Source: an uncultured Blautia sp.
Lineage (GTDB): Bacteria; Bacillota; Clostridia; Lachnospirales; Lachnospiraceae
Length of the DNA stretch: 64,000 bases
Direction: 5' to 3'
Assembly: GCA_900551715.1 (NCBI GenBank)
Contig: URXG01000002.1
Coordinates: forward strand, 32,384-96,383
The stretch's first letter is position 1. Every line of letters begins with the position of its first letter. The translations under genes and the position numbers were made by a program. Positions 53,167-62,396 of this stretch are shown piece after piece. The notes below the pieces were generated by a model. The model did no database searches. It saw only the letters and a list, made by a program, of their open reading frames with translations, and was not told where the DNA came from.

Positions 53167-54031
53167 CCTCTCTTAAAATTGCAGTACCGATACCTTTGTT
53201 TGTAAAGATCTCCAGAAGAAGACTGTGAGGGATACGTCCGTCCAGGATATGGACTCTGTTTACCCCCTCCTCAATAGCATCAATACAGTTCTGAAGTTTC
53301 GGGATCATTCCTCCGCCTACATATCCTTCACTGATCAGCTTCTCTGCTTCCTGTACATGGAGTTCGGAAATCAGAGTATCCGGATCATCTTTGTCTTTAT
53401 ATACACCTTCAATATCAGAAAGAAATACCAGTTTCTCAGCATGAACAGCTTCTGCAATGGCACAGGCTGCATCATCTGCATTGATATTGTAGGAATCAAA
53501 GTTTGTATCAAATCCAACAGGGAACACGATCGGAAGAAAATCTCTTTCCAGAAGGTCCTGAAGGATCTTAGGATTAACCTTTTCGATATCTCCTACAAAT
53601 CCGATATCTTCTCCCTTGGATAATTTCTTATGGCACTGAAGAAGCCCGCCGTCTTTACCGCTGATACCAACAGCCTGCACACCAAGAGATTCTACCAGTG
53701 TTACCAGTTCTTTGTTCACTTTGGCAAGAACCATTTCTGCGATCTCCATGGTATCTTTGTCTGTTACACGAAGTCCGTTTACAAATCTTGGTTCCATGCC
53801 TACTTTGTTAACCCAGCGGCTGATTTCCTTGCCACCGCCATGAACGATGATCGGTTTGAATCCAATCAGTTTCAGAAGTACGACGTCTTTGATGACATTT
53901 GCCTTCAGTTCTTCATCCAGCATGGCACTTCCGCCATATTTTACCACTACGATCTTACGGTTAAAACGCTGGATATAAGGGAGTGCTTCAATAAGAGTCT
54001 CTGCTTTGTCCAGATATTTCTGATTTACCAT
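53135..54031 (-). CDS. argB: Acetylglutamate kinase
   Basis: The 298-residue amino acid kinase has VVVKYGGSAM at about 27-36, IVHGGGKEISRW, VGISGKDGGLLQC, and LNADDAACAIAEA-type segments (here INADDAACAIAEAV). The extra N-terminal helix (DKAETLIEALPYIQRF) is the mark of the arginine-feedback-sensitive hexameric form, so inhibition by arginine is expected. It phosphorylates N-acetylglutamate. It follows argJ by 64 bp. Confidence 0.96.
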   Translation of the reverse strand: MVNQKYLDKAETLIEALPYIQRFNRKIVVVKYGGSAMLDEELKANVIKDVVLLKLIGFKPIIVHGGGKEISRWVNKVGMEPRFVNGLRVTDKDTMEIAEMVLAKVNKELVTLVESLGVQAVGISGKDGGLLQCHKKLSKGEDIGFVGDIEKVNPKILQDLLERDFLPIVFPVGFDTNFDSYNINADDAACAIAEAVHAEKLVFLSDIEGVYKDKDDPDTLISELHVQEAEKLISEGYVGGGMIPKLQNCIDAIEEGVNRVHILDGRIPHSLLLEIFTNKGIGTAILREDGEKYYYEHA

Positions 54032-54095
54032 TTTTCTGTCTCCTCGGTATTTTATTCAGTTACCCTGACACCTGCCGTTTCACAGCAGGATGCTG

Positions 54096-55319
54096 TCAGG
54101 ATCTGTAATCTGCATTTATTTTAATATAATCATAAGTAAGATCACAACCCCATGCAGTTGCTGCACAGTCGCCCATCTTGATGTCTGCAATGGCTGTCAC
54201 TGCATCCTCAGAAAGAATCTTTGTAGCTTCTTCCTCACTGTAATCTACTGCTACACCGTTTTCGATGATCTGAATCTTTCCAGCTTTGCTTTCAAAATAA
54301 AGATCTACTTTTTCCGGATCAAACTGTGCCCCTGAATATCCCATGGCACAGAGGATTCTGCCCCAGTTGGCATCATGACCATAGATGGCTGCCTTGGTAA
54401 GGGAAGAAGTAACTACGGATTTACTTAAAGTTACTGCCTGTTCTTTGCTTTCTGCACCGATGATCTTTACTTCAAACAATGCTGTGGCACCTTCTCCGTC
54501 TCCGGCGATCTTCTTTGCAAGGGTGGTGTTGATGTAATTCAGTGCCTCACAGAATTTCTGATAGTCTTCGTTCTTTTCTGTAATTTCCGGATTACCTGCC
54601 ATGCCATTTGCCAGAAGAAGGACGGTATCATTGGTAGAAGTATCTCCGTCTACAGATACCATATTGTAAGTGTCTTTTACATCCTGGCTCAGTGCTTCCT
54701 GAAGAAGTTTCTTGGAAATACACGCATCTGTTGTGACAAAACCAAGCATGGTACACATATTCGGATGGATCATACCGGAACCTTTACACATACCACCAAT
54801 GGTAACGGTCTTTCCACCGATTTCAATCTCCACTGCCACTTCTTTTTCTTTTGTGTCTGTGGTCATAATAGCTTTTGCTGCTTCGTTACCGGCTTCCAGA
54901 GTTCCCTGAAGCTTCGGAGCCATAGCCCTGACACCTGCTGCCAGTTTCTCAATTGGAAGCTGCATTCCGATTACACCGGTAGAAGCTACCAGCACACTGT
55001 CTGCATCTACATTCATAGTCTCTGCTGCTGCTTTGGCTGTCTCTCTGCAGTAACTGAAACCTTCTTCTCCTGTACATGCATTGGCGATTCCACTGTTACA
55101 GATGATCACCTGTGCAGATGGATGATTGTATACAATATCCTGGTCCCATTTTACAGGAGCTGCTTTTACGATATTTGTAGTAAAAGTACCTGCTGCCACA
55201 CATGGATTCTCACTGTAGACCATAGCCATATCTGTTCTTCCCTGATATTTGATACCAGCTGCTGTAGATGCAGCCTGGAATCCTTTTGCTGCTGTAACAC
55301 CGCCTGTAATGATCTTCAT
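54096..55319 (-). CDS. argJ: Glutamate N-acetyltransferase / ornithine acetyltransferase
   Basis: The 407-residue precursor is cut before a threonine into alpha and beta chains. The site is in HPNMCTML with Thr190 as the nucleophile; the residue before it is Cys rather than the more usual Ala. DGDTSTNDTV and HDANWGRILCAMGYSG are further hallmarks, and the chain ends in DLTYDYIKINADYRS. ArgJ recycles the acetyl group from acetylornithine to glutamate. No argA is in the window, so whether it also uses acetyl-CoA is open. Confidence 0.96.
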   Translation of the reverse strand: MKIITGGVTAAKGFQAASTAAGIKYQGRTDMAMVYSENPCVAAGTFTTNIVKAAPVKWDQDIVYNHPSAQVIICNSGIANACTGEEGFSYCRETAKAAAETMNVDADSVLVASTGVIGMQLPIEKLAAGVRAMAPKLQGTLEAGNEAAKAIMTTDTKEKEVAVEIEIGGKTVTIGGMCKGSGMIHPNMCTMLGFVTTDACISKKLLQEALSQDVKDTYNMVSVDGDTSTNDTVLLLANGMAGNPEITEKNEDYQKFCEALNYINTTLAKKIAGDGEGATALFEVKIIGAESKEQAVTLSKSVVTSSLTKAAIYGHDANWGRILCAMGYSGAQFDPEKVDLYFESKAGKIQIIENGVAVDYSEEEATKILSEDAVTAIADIKMGDCAATAWGCDLTYDYIKINADYRS

Positions 55320-55345
55320 AATCGTAATTCTCCTCTCTCCTGTTC

Positions 55346-56386
55346 CTATGGAAGCATCGGAATCTGGTGAAGACCTTCTGCCTCATCAAAGCCAAACATA
55401 AGGTTCATATTCTGAACAGCCTGTCCTGCTGCACCTTTTACAAGGTTGTCAATAGCACCCATCATGATCACACGTTTTGTTCTCGGGTCAATCTTGAAGT
55501 TCACGTCCACATAATTGCTGCCTTCCACACATTTGGTCTGAGGGCAGACATCCTTATCCAGAACCCGGATAAAGGTTTCATCCGCATAATATTTATCATA
55601 AGCTGCTCTTACTTCCTCATAAGAAACTTCTTTCTTAAGGGAAGCATATGCAGTTACCAGAATACCTCTGTTCATTGGAACCAGATGTGGGGTGAAATTG
55701 ATCAGAACTTCCTGTCCACATGCATAGCCCAGCTGATCCTCGATCTCCGGTGTATGACGGTGAGAAGCGACTCCGTATGCTTTGATGTTTTCGTTTACTT
55801 CGCAGTAAAGATTAGGAACTTTGGCTCCTCTTCCTGCTCCTGATGTTCCGGATTTTGCATCAATGATAATCGTATTCGGATCGATCAGATCTTCTTTCAG
55901 AAGTGGATAAATAGATAATGTGGAACAGGTAGGATAGCATCCCGGGTTGGCGATCAGTCTCGCTTTCTTAATATCCTCTCTGTTAACCTCGCAGAGTCCG
56001 TAAACAGCTTCCTCAATAAACTGTGGTGATTTGTGTTCGATACCGTACCATTTTTCGTATTTTTTTACATCTTTGATACGGAAATCAGCGCTGAGGTCGA
56101 TCACTTTGGCTTTGGAAAGGATCTCTTCATTTACAAGAGATGCACACAGACCCTGTGGAGTTGCTGTAAAGATCACATCTACCTCGTCTGCCAGTGCTGC
56201 CATATTGTCATCCATGCATTTTGCATCTACCAGTTTAAAAAAATTCTGGTAAACATCTGCATATTTCTGGTCTATATAACTTCTGGAGCCATACCATGCT
56301 ACTTCTACATCTTTATGTCCAAGGAGCAGTCTTGCCAGTTCGTTTCCGGCATATCCTGTTGCTCCGATGATTCCTGCTTTTATCAT
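55346..56386 (-). CDS. argC: N-acetyl-gamma-glutamyl-phosphate reductase
   Basis: The 346-residue NADPH enzyme begins with IIGATGYAGNELARLL (dinucleotide fold) and has the catalytic cysteine in IANPGCYPTCSTLSI, with HRHTPEIEDQL downstream carrying the active-site His. It reduces acetylglutamyl phosphate. It is the first gene of argCJBD. AAGGAGGAAGT precedes the start. The upstream region shared with argG holds a candidate ArgR box. Confidence 0.96.
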   Translation of the reverse strand: MIKAGIIGATGYAGNELARLLLGHKDVEVAWYGSRSYIDQKYADVYQNFFKLVDAKCMDDNMAALADEVDVIFTATPQGLCASLVNEEILSKAKVIDLSADFRIKDVKKYEKWYGIEHKSPQFIEEAVYGLCEVNREDIKKARLIANPGCYPTCSTLSIYPLLKEDLIDPNTIIIDAKSGTSGAGRGAKVPNLYCEVNENIKAYGVASHRHTPEIEDQLGYACGQEVLINFTPHLVPMNRGILVTAYASLKKEVSYEEVRAAYDKYYADETFIRVLDKDVCPQTKCVEGSNYVDVNFKIDPRTKRVIMMGAIDNLVKGAAGQAVQNMNLMFGFDEAEGLHQIPMLP

Positions 56387-56471
56387 TTATACTTCCTCCT
56401 TATCTCCCAGTCTTATAAAAATGAACTGCACTAATTATACATTGCTGTTCATTTTATTCACAGCAATTGGT

Positions 56472-56510
56472 CAAAATGCATTCCATATCACCTTCGGTGA
56501 TGGCATTTTG
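56472..56510. other. Hairpin between argC and argG
   Basis: Outer arms CAAAATGC (56472-56479) and GCATTTTG (56503-56510) enclose ATCACC/GGTGAT. A second inverted repeat TTTGCCA/TGGCAAA and the segment CTCGCGGGATA follow at 56528-56562; the latter recalls the dispersed palindrome at 11179. Confidence 0.5.
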
Positions 56511-56590
56511 CCTTGCATGTCTCGGGATTTGCCAACATATGGCAAACACCTCGCGGGATATTATTGAACTGCATTGATTATACATCTATT

Positions 56591-56605
56591 TTGCATAATA
56601 TGCAA
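56591..56605. promoter_or_regulatory. 15-bp palindrome in the argC-argG intergenic region
   Basis: TTGCATA-A-TATGCAA is perfectly symmetric. It lies about 205 bp before argC and 310 bp before argG. It could be an ArgR half-box pair or another regulator site. Confidence 0.4.
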
Positions 56606-56680
56606 TACATAATTTTGACGGATTTTGCACCTGTTTTTCTTGGATTCGTGAATAGTCGTGTATTATTTCCTATTTTATGG

Positions 56681-56694
56681 TGCATTTTTATACA
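56681..56694. promoter_or_regulatory. Candidate ARG box
   Basis: TGCATTTTTATACA fits the arginine repressor pattern TGNAT-N4-ATNCA. It lies in the 526-bp AT-rich region between divergent argC and argG, which otherwise holds no gene that I can see. Confidence 0.45.
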
Positions 56695-56912
56695 AAATAT
56701 TTTTTAATTTTTTTGTATATTGCTATTGCATATTTATAAAAATTGTTGTATATTAACCATTGTCAACAAGATTTGACATCACTTATCATAAGACAACAAT
56801 TATACATTATAATATGAATTGCTTCATCACGCTACAATTCTAAATTCTTATTTTAACAAAAATATACGTATCTGCCAAGTACAGAACGATAATTTTCAGG
56901 AGGAACTTAATT

Positions 56913-58145
56913 ATGAAGGAAAAAGTTGTATTAGCATACTCAGGTGGTCTTGATACCACAGCACTTATCCCATGGCTGAAAGAAACTTTTGATTACGAAG
57001 TTATCTGCTGCTGTGTAAACTGCGGACAGGGAAACGAACTGGATGGTCTGGATGAAAGAGCCAAACTTTCCGGTGCATCCAAATTATACATTGAAGACAT
57101 CGTAGATGATTTCTGTGACAACTATGTAATGCCTTGTGTACAGGCTGGTGCTGTTTACGAACACAAATATCTTCTCGGAACATCTATGGCACGTCCGGCT
57201 ATCGCAAAGAAACTGGTTGAGATCGCCCGTAAAGAAAACGCTGTTGCTATCTGTCATGGTGCTACAGGTAAAGGTAATGACCAGATCCGTTTTGAACTTG
57301 GAATCAAAGCACTTGCACCGGACATTAAGATCATCGCTCCATGGCGTATGACAGATGTATGGACCATGCAGTCTCGTGAGGATGAGATTGAATTCTGTCA
57401 GGCTCATGGAATCAACCTTCCATTTGACGCAAGCCACAGCTACAGTCGTGACCGTAACTTATGGCACATCAGCCATGAAGGTCTGGAACTGGAAGATCCT
57501 TCCCAGGCTCCAAACTATGACGACATGCTTGTTTTAAGTGTTACTCCTGAAAAAGCTCCTGATAAAGAAACTGAGATCACCATGACATTTGAAGAAGGTG
57601 TTCCGAAGACTCTTAACGGAAAAGAAATGAAAGTTTCCGAGATCATCACCGAACTGAACCGTCTGGGCGGCGAAAACGGTATTGGAATCATCGATATCGT
57701 AGAGAATCGTGTTGTTGGTATGAAATCTCGTGGTGTATATGAGACTCCCGGCGGAACAATCCTTATGGCTGCTCACGAACAGCTGGAAGAACTGATCCTT
57801 GACAGAGACACCATGGAAGCCAAAAAGAAACTTGGCAGTCAGTTTGCTCAGGTTGTATACGAAGGAAAATGGTTCACACCGCTTCGCGAAGCAATCCAGG
57901 CATTTGTTGAATCTACTCAGAAATACGTAACAGGTGAAGTAAAATTCAAACTTTACAAAGGCAACATCATCAAAGCCGGAACTACTTCTCCATACAGCCT
58001 TTACAATGAATCTCTTGCATCTTTCACAACCGGTGATATGTATGATCATCATGATGCAGACGGATTTATCACACTTTTCGGTCTTCCGCTGAAAGTTCGT
58101 GCAATGAAATTACTGGAAGTACAGAAAAACCAGAACAACAAATAA
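56913..58145 (+). CDS. argG: Argininosuccinate synthase
   Basis: The 410-residue protein has the ATP pyrophosphatase start LAYSGGLDTTALIPWL, HGATGKGNDQIRFELG, and FDASHSYSRDRNLWHISHEG. It joins citrulline and aspartate. AGGAGG lies before the start codon. argH, the usual partner, is not next to it; a terminator follows and the next gene belongs to purine use. Divergent from argCJBD, so one region can control both. Confidence 0.97.
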   Translation: MKEKVVLAYSGGLDTTALIPWLKETFDYEVICCCVNCGQGNELDGLDERAKLSGASKLYIEDIVDDFCDNYVMPCVQAGAVYEHKYLLGTSMARPAIAKKLVEIARKENAVAICHGATGKGNDQIRFELGIKALAPDIKIIAPWRMTDVWTMQSREDEIEFCQAHGINLPFDASHSYSRDRNLWHISHEGLELEDPSQAPNYDDMLVLSVTPEKAPDKETEITMTFEEGVPKTLNGKEMKVSEIITELNRLGGENGIGIIDIVENRVVGMKSRGVYETPGGTILMAAHEQLEELILDRDTMEAKKKLGSQFAQVVYEGKWFTPLREAIQAFVESTQKYVTGEVKFKLYKGNIIKAGTTSPYSLYNESLASFTTGDMYDHHDADGFITLFGLPLKVRAMKLLEVQKNQNNK

Positions 58146-58154
58146 TTGATTTTT

Positions 58155-58190
58155 ACCGGTCAGGTTCTTGCAGATCTGACCGGTTTTTTT
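58155..58190 (+). terminator. Intrinsic terminator after argG
   Basis: ACCGGTCAG (58155-58163) pairs with CTGACCGGT (58176-58184), followed by T7. Confidence 0.92.
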
Positions 58191-58219
58191 GTAAAAAAGA
58201 ACTGTTTTTACTTTTATAA

Positions 58220-58248
58220 TTGACAGAAAACCTTTCCTGATTTATAAT
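58220..58248 (+). promoter_or_regulatory. Consensus promoter of the guanine deaminase operon
   Basis: TTGACA (58220-58225), 17-bp spacer, TATAAT (58243-58248). Transcription would begin near 58255 and give a leader of about 190 nt with the purine aptamer inside. Confidence 0.88.
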
Positions 58249-58306
58249 ATTTTTTATACAAAAGGTTACTATTCGCGACCTTCGCAGTGACTACAAAAGT
58301 ACAAGA

Positions 58307-58372
58307 AACTTATATAGGTCCATAATTGGTTGGACGTTTCTACCAACTACCGTAATAGTTGCCCTATAAGTT
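58307..58372 (+). promoter_or_regulatory. Purine riboswitch aptamer with altered junction
   Basis: P1 is AACTTATA (58307-58314) with TATAAGTT (58365-58372). P2 GTCCA/TGGAC has a loop TAATTGGT that ends in GG, the J2/3 segment GTTTCTACC is exact, and P3 AACTA/TAGTT has the loop CCGTAA whose CC can pair with the GG of loop 2. These are the hallmarks of the guanine/adenine aptamer. The J3/1 segment is GCCCT instead of the usual GACT, and position 24 is G. The pyrimidine expected at the specificity position is C, so a guanine-type ligand is likely, but a variant ligand is possible. A long hairpin (58389-58425) with an internal T7 follows and may be the expression platform. Confidence 0.82.
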
Positions 58373-58447
58373 CCTTCCGGAACTCTTCAGGCAAATATTC
58401 GGTATTTTTTTGCCCTGAGGATTCCTACAGTAAAGGAGGCAGAATCT

Positions 58448-59734
58448 ATGAAGCAACCACCAACCACATTTGCGCTGAAAGGCACCATCTGTTTCAGTAC
58501 TGACCAGAATCATCTTTCTCTTTACGAAAATTCCTATATCATCTGCAAAAGGGGCAGATGTGCAGGTGTTTTTCCGGAAATTCCCGGGAGATTCTCCGGA
58601 ATTCCAGTACGGGATACCGGAAATTCTCTGATCATACCCGGACTTGTAGATCTTCATCTTCACGCACCTCAGTATGCATTCCGGGGTATGCATATGGATC
58701 TGGAGCTGCTGGACTGGCTGAACACCGTTACTTTTCCGGAGGAAGCACGTTATCAGGATCCTTCCTATGCCAAAAAAGCCTACAGCATTTTTGCAGAAGA
58801 TATGCGTAAGAGCGCCACCACCAGAGCTTCTGTTTTTGGTACTCTCCACAGAGAGTCCACAGAACTTCTAATGGATCTTATGGAGCAGACCGGACTCATC
58901 ACTTATATAGGGAAGGTCAACATGGACCGGAACAGTCCTGATGAGCTCCGGGAAAAAGACGCCGGAACTTCCTCTGAGGATACCGTTCAATGGCTCAGGG
59001 ATATTGCAGGAAAATACAAAAACACAAAGCCAATCCTCACACCACGTTTTATTCCTTCCTGCACAGATGAACTCATGAAACTTCTGGCTGATATCCAACG
59101 AACTTACTGTCTTCCTGTACAGTCTCACCTTTCCGAAAATCAGGGAGAGATCGCCTGGGTAAAAGAGCTTTGCCCGGATTCCGCTTTTTACGGAGATGCC
59201 TATGACCATTTTGGTCTCTTTGGCGGAGAAACCTGTCCTACCATCATGGCTCACTGTGTATACAGCTCCAATGAAGAAATCGCACTTCTCCACAAGCGAG
59301 GCGTATTTGTTGCTCATTGTCCACAGTCCAACACCAATCTTTCCTCGGGCATTGCACCTGTCCGGAAATATCTGGATAAAGGACTCCACATGGGACTGGG
59401 CACAGATATTGCCGGCGGTCATTCACTTTCCATGCTTCGGGCTGTTGCTGATGCCATTCAGGTATCCAAGCTCCGCTGGAGGCTGGTAGATGAATCCCTG
59501 AAACCACTTTCCCTGGAAGAAGCATTTTATCTTGCTACCATGGGCGGTGGAGCATTTTGGGGAAAAACAGGCAGTTTCCTGGAAGACTATGAGTTTGATG
59601 CTGTGATCTTAAGTGATGAGCAGATTCCCTGCCCTCACTCTCTCACTCCTTTAGAGCGACTGGAAAGACTGATCTATCTTGGAGATGATCGCTGCGTCAC
59701 CGGAAAATATGTTTCCGGAAATAAAATTTTCTAG
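58448..59734 (+). CDS. guaD: Guanine deaminase
   Basis: The 428-residue amidohydrolase has the metal motif LVDLHLHAPQ (His70, His72), VQSHLSEN, MAHCVYSS and LGTDIAGGHS, in the order and spacing of guanine deaminase; HAPQYAFRG is typical of GuaD. It converts guanine to xanthine and ammonia. AAAGGAGG precedes the start. It is the first gene after the purine aptamer and is followed 33 bp later by a purine permease gene, so uptake and deamination are controlled together. Confidence 0.93.
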   Translation: MKQPPTTFALKGTICFSTDQNHLSLYENSYIICKRGRCAGVFPEIPGRFSGIPVRDTGNSLIIPGLVDLHLHAPQYAFRGMHMDLELLDWLNTVTFPEEARYQDPSYAKKAYSIFAEDMRKSATTRASVFGTLHRESTELLMDLMEQTGLITYIGKVNMDRNSPDELREKDAGTSSEDTVQWLRDIAGKYKNTKPILTPRFIPSCTDELMKLLADIQRTYCLPVQSHLSENQGEIAWVKELCPDSAFYGDAYDHFGLFGGETCPTIMAHCVYSSNEEIALLHKRGVFVAHCPQSNTNLSSGIAPVRKYLDKGLHMGLGTDIAGGHSLSMLRAVADAIQVSKLRWRLVDESLKPLSLEEAFYLATMGGGAFWGKTGSFLEDYEFDAVILSDEQIPCPHSLTPLERLERLIYLGDDRCVTGKYVSGNKIF

Positions 59735-59767
59735 TGTTTTCCTTACACTTAAGAAGGGGGTCTATTT

Positions 59768-61144
59768 ATGAATCTTGACAAACTGTTTCACCTGAAAGAA
59801 AACAAAACCGACGTCAAAACAGAAGTTATGGCAGGTATCACCACCTTTATGACCATGGCTTACATTCTGGCTGTCAACCCGAACATCCTGTCTGCATCCG
59901 GCATGGACAGAGGATCCGTATTCACAGCCACTGCATTATCTGCATTTATTGCATCCTGTCTGATGGCGCTGCTTTCCAATTATCCATTTGTTCTGGCACC
60001 TGGTATGGGACTGAACGCATACTTTACCTACACTGTTGTACTTGGTATGGGTTACACCTGGCAACAGGCACTGTCAGCGGTATGTGTGGAAGGTATTATC
60101 TTTATCCTTCTGTCACTGACCAATGTACGTGAAGCGATCTTCAATTCCATTCCAATGAACCTGAAGCATGCAGTGTCTGTAGGTATCGGACTTTTTATTG
60201 CCTTTATCGGGCTCCAGAATGCAAAAATCGTAGTAAACAATGATTCCACTCTGGTAAGTATTTTTTCCTTTAAGTCCTCTGTGGCTGACGGAACTTTCCA
60301 TTCCCAGGGAATCACTGTCCTCCTGGCACTGATCGGAATCCTCATCACCGCTGTTCTTCTTGCCAAAAATGTAAAAGGCGGCATCCTCTGGGGCATCCTG
60401 ATCACCTGGGGACTTGGCATCATCTGTCAGCTGACACATCTTTATGTGCCGGATGCAGAACTTGGCTTCTACAGCCTCCTGCCTGATTTTTCCAACGGTA
60501 TTTCTGTACCAAGTATGGCACCGACCTTTATGAAAATGGACTTTTCCATTGTATTTTCTCTTGATTTTGTAGTTATCATGTTTGCATTCCTCTTTGTAGA
60601 TATGTTTGACACTCTGGGAACCCTCATCGGTGTGGCTTCCAAAGCCGACATGCTGGATAAAGACGGCAAACTTCCAAAGATCAAAGGAGCTCTTCTTTCT
60701 GATGCAGTAGGTACTACTATCGGTGCTGCTTTCGGTACCTCTACTGTTACAACTTTCGTAGAAAGTGCTTCCGGTGTTGCCGAGGGCGGACGTACAGGAC
60801 TTACTTCCCTGGTAGCAGGTGTGCTTTTTGGGCTTTCTCTCCTGCTTTCTCCGATCTTCCTGGCAATCCCTTCTTTTGCCACTGCACCGGCACTGATCAT
60901 TGTAGGTTACCTGATGCTTACTTCTGTAACCAAAATTGATTTCAGTGATATGACAGAAGCAATCCCATGCTTCATCGCTATTATCGCCATGCCATTCCTG
61001 TACAGTATTTCCGAAGGCATCTCCATGGGAGTTATTTCCTATGTAGTGATCAACCTTCTCACAGGTAAAGCAAAAGAAAAGAAGATCAGTCTTCTCATGT
61101 ACATTCTGGCAATCCTCTTTGTACTGAAATATATTTTCCTGTAA
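59768..61144 (+). CDS. NCS2 (AzgA-type) purine permease
   Basis: The 458-residue protein has about 13 membrane helices and AzgA/PbuG-type motifs: MAGITTFMTMAYILAVNP, APGMGLNAYFTY, FVDMFDTLGTLIGVASKA, and GTSTVTTFVESASGVAEGGRTGLTS. This branch takes up hypoxanthine, guanine or adenine with protons. It shares the riboswitch-controlled transcript with guaD, which favours guanine as substrate. The operon ends at a strong terminator. Confidence 0.92.
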   Translation: MNLDKLFHLKENKTDVKTEVMAGITTFMTMAYILAVNPNILSASGMDRGSVFTATALSAFIASCLMALLSNYPFVLAPGMGLNAYFTYTVVLGMGYTWQQALSAVCVEGIIFILLSLTNVREAIFNSIPMNLKHAVSVGIGLFIAFIGLQNAKIVVNNDSTLVSIFSFKSSVADGTFHSQGITVLLALIGILITAVLLAKNVKGGILWGILITWGLGIICQLTHLYVPDAELGFYSLLPDFSNGISVPSMAPTFMKMDFSIVFSLDFVVIMFAFLFVDMFDTLGTLIGVASKADMLDKDGKLPKIKGALLSDAVGTTIGAAFGTSTVTTFVESASGVAEGGRTGLTSLVAGVLFGLSLLLSPIFLAIPSFATAPALIIVGYLMLTSVTKIDFSDMTEAIPCFIAIIAMPFLYSISEGISMGVISYVVINLLTGKAKEKKISLLMYILAILFVLKYIFL

Positions 61145-61168
61145 ATCTGATCTGGAATAAATATTCAT

Positions 61169-61202
61169 TGCGGCTCTGCTTCGGCGGAGTCGCACTTTTT
61201 TA
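61169..61202 (+). terminator. Intrinsic terminator after the purine permease gene
   Basis: TGCGGCTCTGC pairs with GCGGAGTCGCA around the loop TTCG, followed by a T run. Confidence 0.9.
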
Positions 61203-61285
61203 TTTTATCTCTTTATCAACGCATAGTTATGCATTATAATGGTATCAGGGTGTTCCCACCCACTTTTTATACCAAGGAGTTCATT

Positions 61286-62203
61286 ATGAAAAAAGAAACG
61301 TCAACTCTAAAAAACTCTCTGTTGCTTCTGCTCACTGCCACCATCTGGGGTGTGGCTTTTGTGGCACAGAGTGTCAGTATGGATTACATCGGAGGTTTTA
61401 CCTTTAATGCAATCCGAAACATCATCGGAGCCATCACTCTGGTTCCTGTCATACTTATTTTCAGCAAACAGGATCCTGCCGCAGACCAAAATCCTGCTGA
61501 CAGGCAAAAAGCCCGCAAAACACTGATCACTGGCGGTATCTGCTGCGGTATCCTTCTCTGTCTGTCAAGTAACTTCCAGCAATTCGGGATCAAATACACC
61601 ACCGTTGGAAAAGCCGGTTTCATCACAGCGTGTTACATAATCATCGTCCCAATCATCGGGATTTTCCTGAAAAAGAAATGCAGCCCTTTTATCTGGATCG
61701 CAGTGCTTCTTTCGCTTGGTGGCCTTTACCTTCTGTGCATCATCCCCGGAGAAGGATTTTCCATCGGAAAAGGTGATACACTGGTACTGATCTGTGCAGT
61801 ACTTTTTTCCTTCCACATCCTAACAGTAGATCATTTTTCCCCTCTGGTAGATGGAGTCAAAATGTCCTGCATACAGTTTCTGGTCTGTGGTATCCTTTCC
61901 GGTATTCCGGCACTTATTTTTGAAAATCCCAATATTACCAATATTCTTCAGGCATGGATGCCCATCCTGTATGCGGGTATTCTTTCCTGCGGTGTAGCCT
62001 ATACTCTGCAGATCGTAGGTCAGAAAGGTATGAATCCAACAGTTGCTTCTCTGATCATGAGTCTGGAATCCTGTATTTCTGTTATTGCAGGCTGGCTGAT
62101 CCTTGGACAGAATTTAAGCAGCAGGGAAATCTTCGGATGTGTTCTCATGTTTGGTGCCATTATGCTGGCACAGCTGCCTCAGAAAAGCGCATCAGCTGTC
62201 TGA
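61286..62203 (+). CDS. EamA/DMT family transporter
   Basis: The 305-residue protein starts at the ATG at 61286 behind AAGGAG; a longer frame upstream has no ribosome site. It has ten hydrophobic helices in two EamA repeats (first: ATIWGVAFVAQSVSMDYIGG; second: YAGILSCGVAYTLQIVGQKG and SLESCISVIAGWLILGQ). Such proteins export amino acids or other metabolites. Nothing around it shows its substrate. A TATAAT at about 61235 with a weak -35 (TTTATC, 17 bp) precedes it. A terminator follows. Confidence 0.88.
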   Translation: MKKETSTLKNSLLLLLTATIWGVAFVAQSVSMDYIGGFTFNAIRNIIGAITLVPVILIFSKQDPAADQNPADRQKARKTLITGGICCGILLCLSSNFQQFGIKYTTVGKAGFITACYIIIVPIIGIFLKKKCSPFIWIAVLLSLGGLYLLCIIPGEGFSIGKGDTLVLICAVLFSFHILTVDHFSPLVDGVKMSCIQFLVCGILSGIPALIFENPNITNILQAWMPILYAGILSCGVAYTLQIVGQKGMNPTVASLIMSLESCISVIAGWLILGQNLSSREIFGCVLMFGAIMLAQLPQKSASAV

Positions 62204-62214
62204 TATTAACTGTT

Positions 62215-62248
62215 TATAACTGTTCAGTACCCTCACAGTTACGAATTC
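62215..62248. repeat. Dispersed palindrome, partial copy 3
   Basis: AACTGTTCAGTACCCTC is shared with 11179-11224 and ACAGTTACGAATTC with 28934-28981; the centre is missing. It lies just after the DMT transporter stop codon. Confidence 0.45.
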
Positions 62249-62256
62249 ATTACATA

Positions 62257-62303
62257 AAAAGGACCATCCTCCCGGATATAGTTTCCGGTACAGATGGTCT
62301 TTT
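62257..62303 (+). terminator. Terminator after the DMT transporter gene
   Basis: AAAAGGACCATC pairs with GATGGTCTTTT, with an inner CCGGA/TCCGG pair. It ends in TTTT. Confidence 0.75.
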
Positions 62304-62341
62304 GTTATGTTGAGGGATGGCCCCGGCATCATAATATTTCA

Positions 62342-62382
62342 GTTAATGTTCACGACCTTCACAGCAACTTGCGAACAGTAAC
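62342..62382. repeat. Related imperfect palindrome near the second repressor gene
   Basis: GTTAATGTTCACGACCTTCA with AGCAACTTGCGAACAGTAAC form an imperfect inverted repeat. A similar segment, GTTACTATTCGCGACCTTCG, lies at 58264-58283 in the guaD leader. Confidence 0.45.
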
Positions 62383-62396
62383 ATATTTCACTATAA

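Noticed and set aside
52932..53205. Separate small genes opposite argD/argB
   Set aside because: These frames overlap the argD start and argB end completely and show no coding signature.
56720..56912. Clear sigma-A promoter for argG
   Set aside because: TTGACA and TATAAT both occur, but with wrong spacing; the AT-rich sequence offers several equal choices, so none is called.
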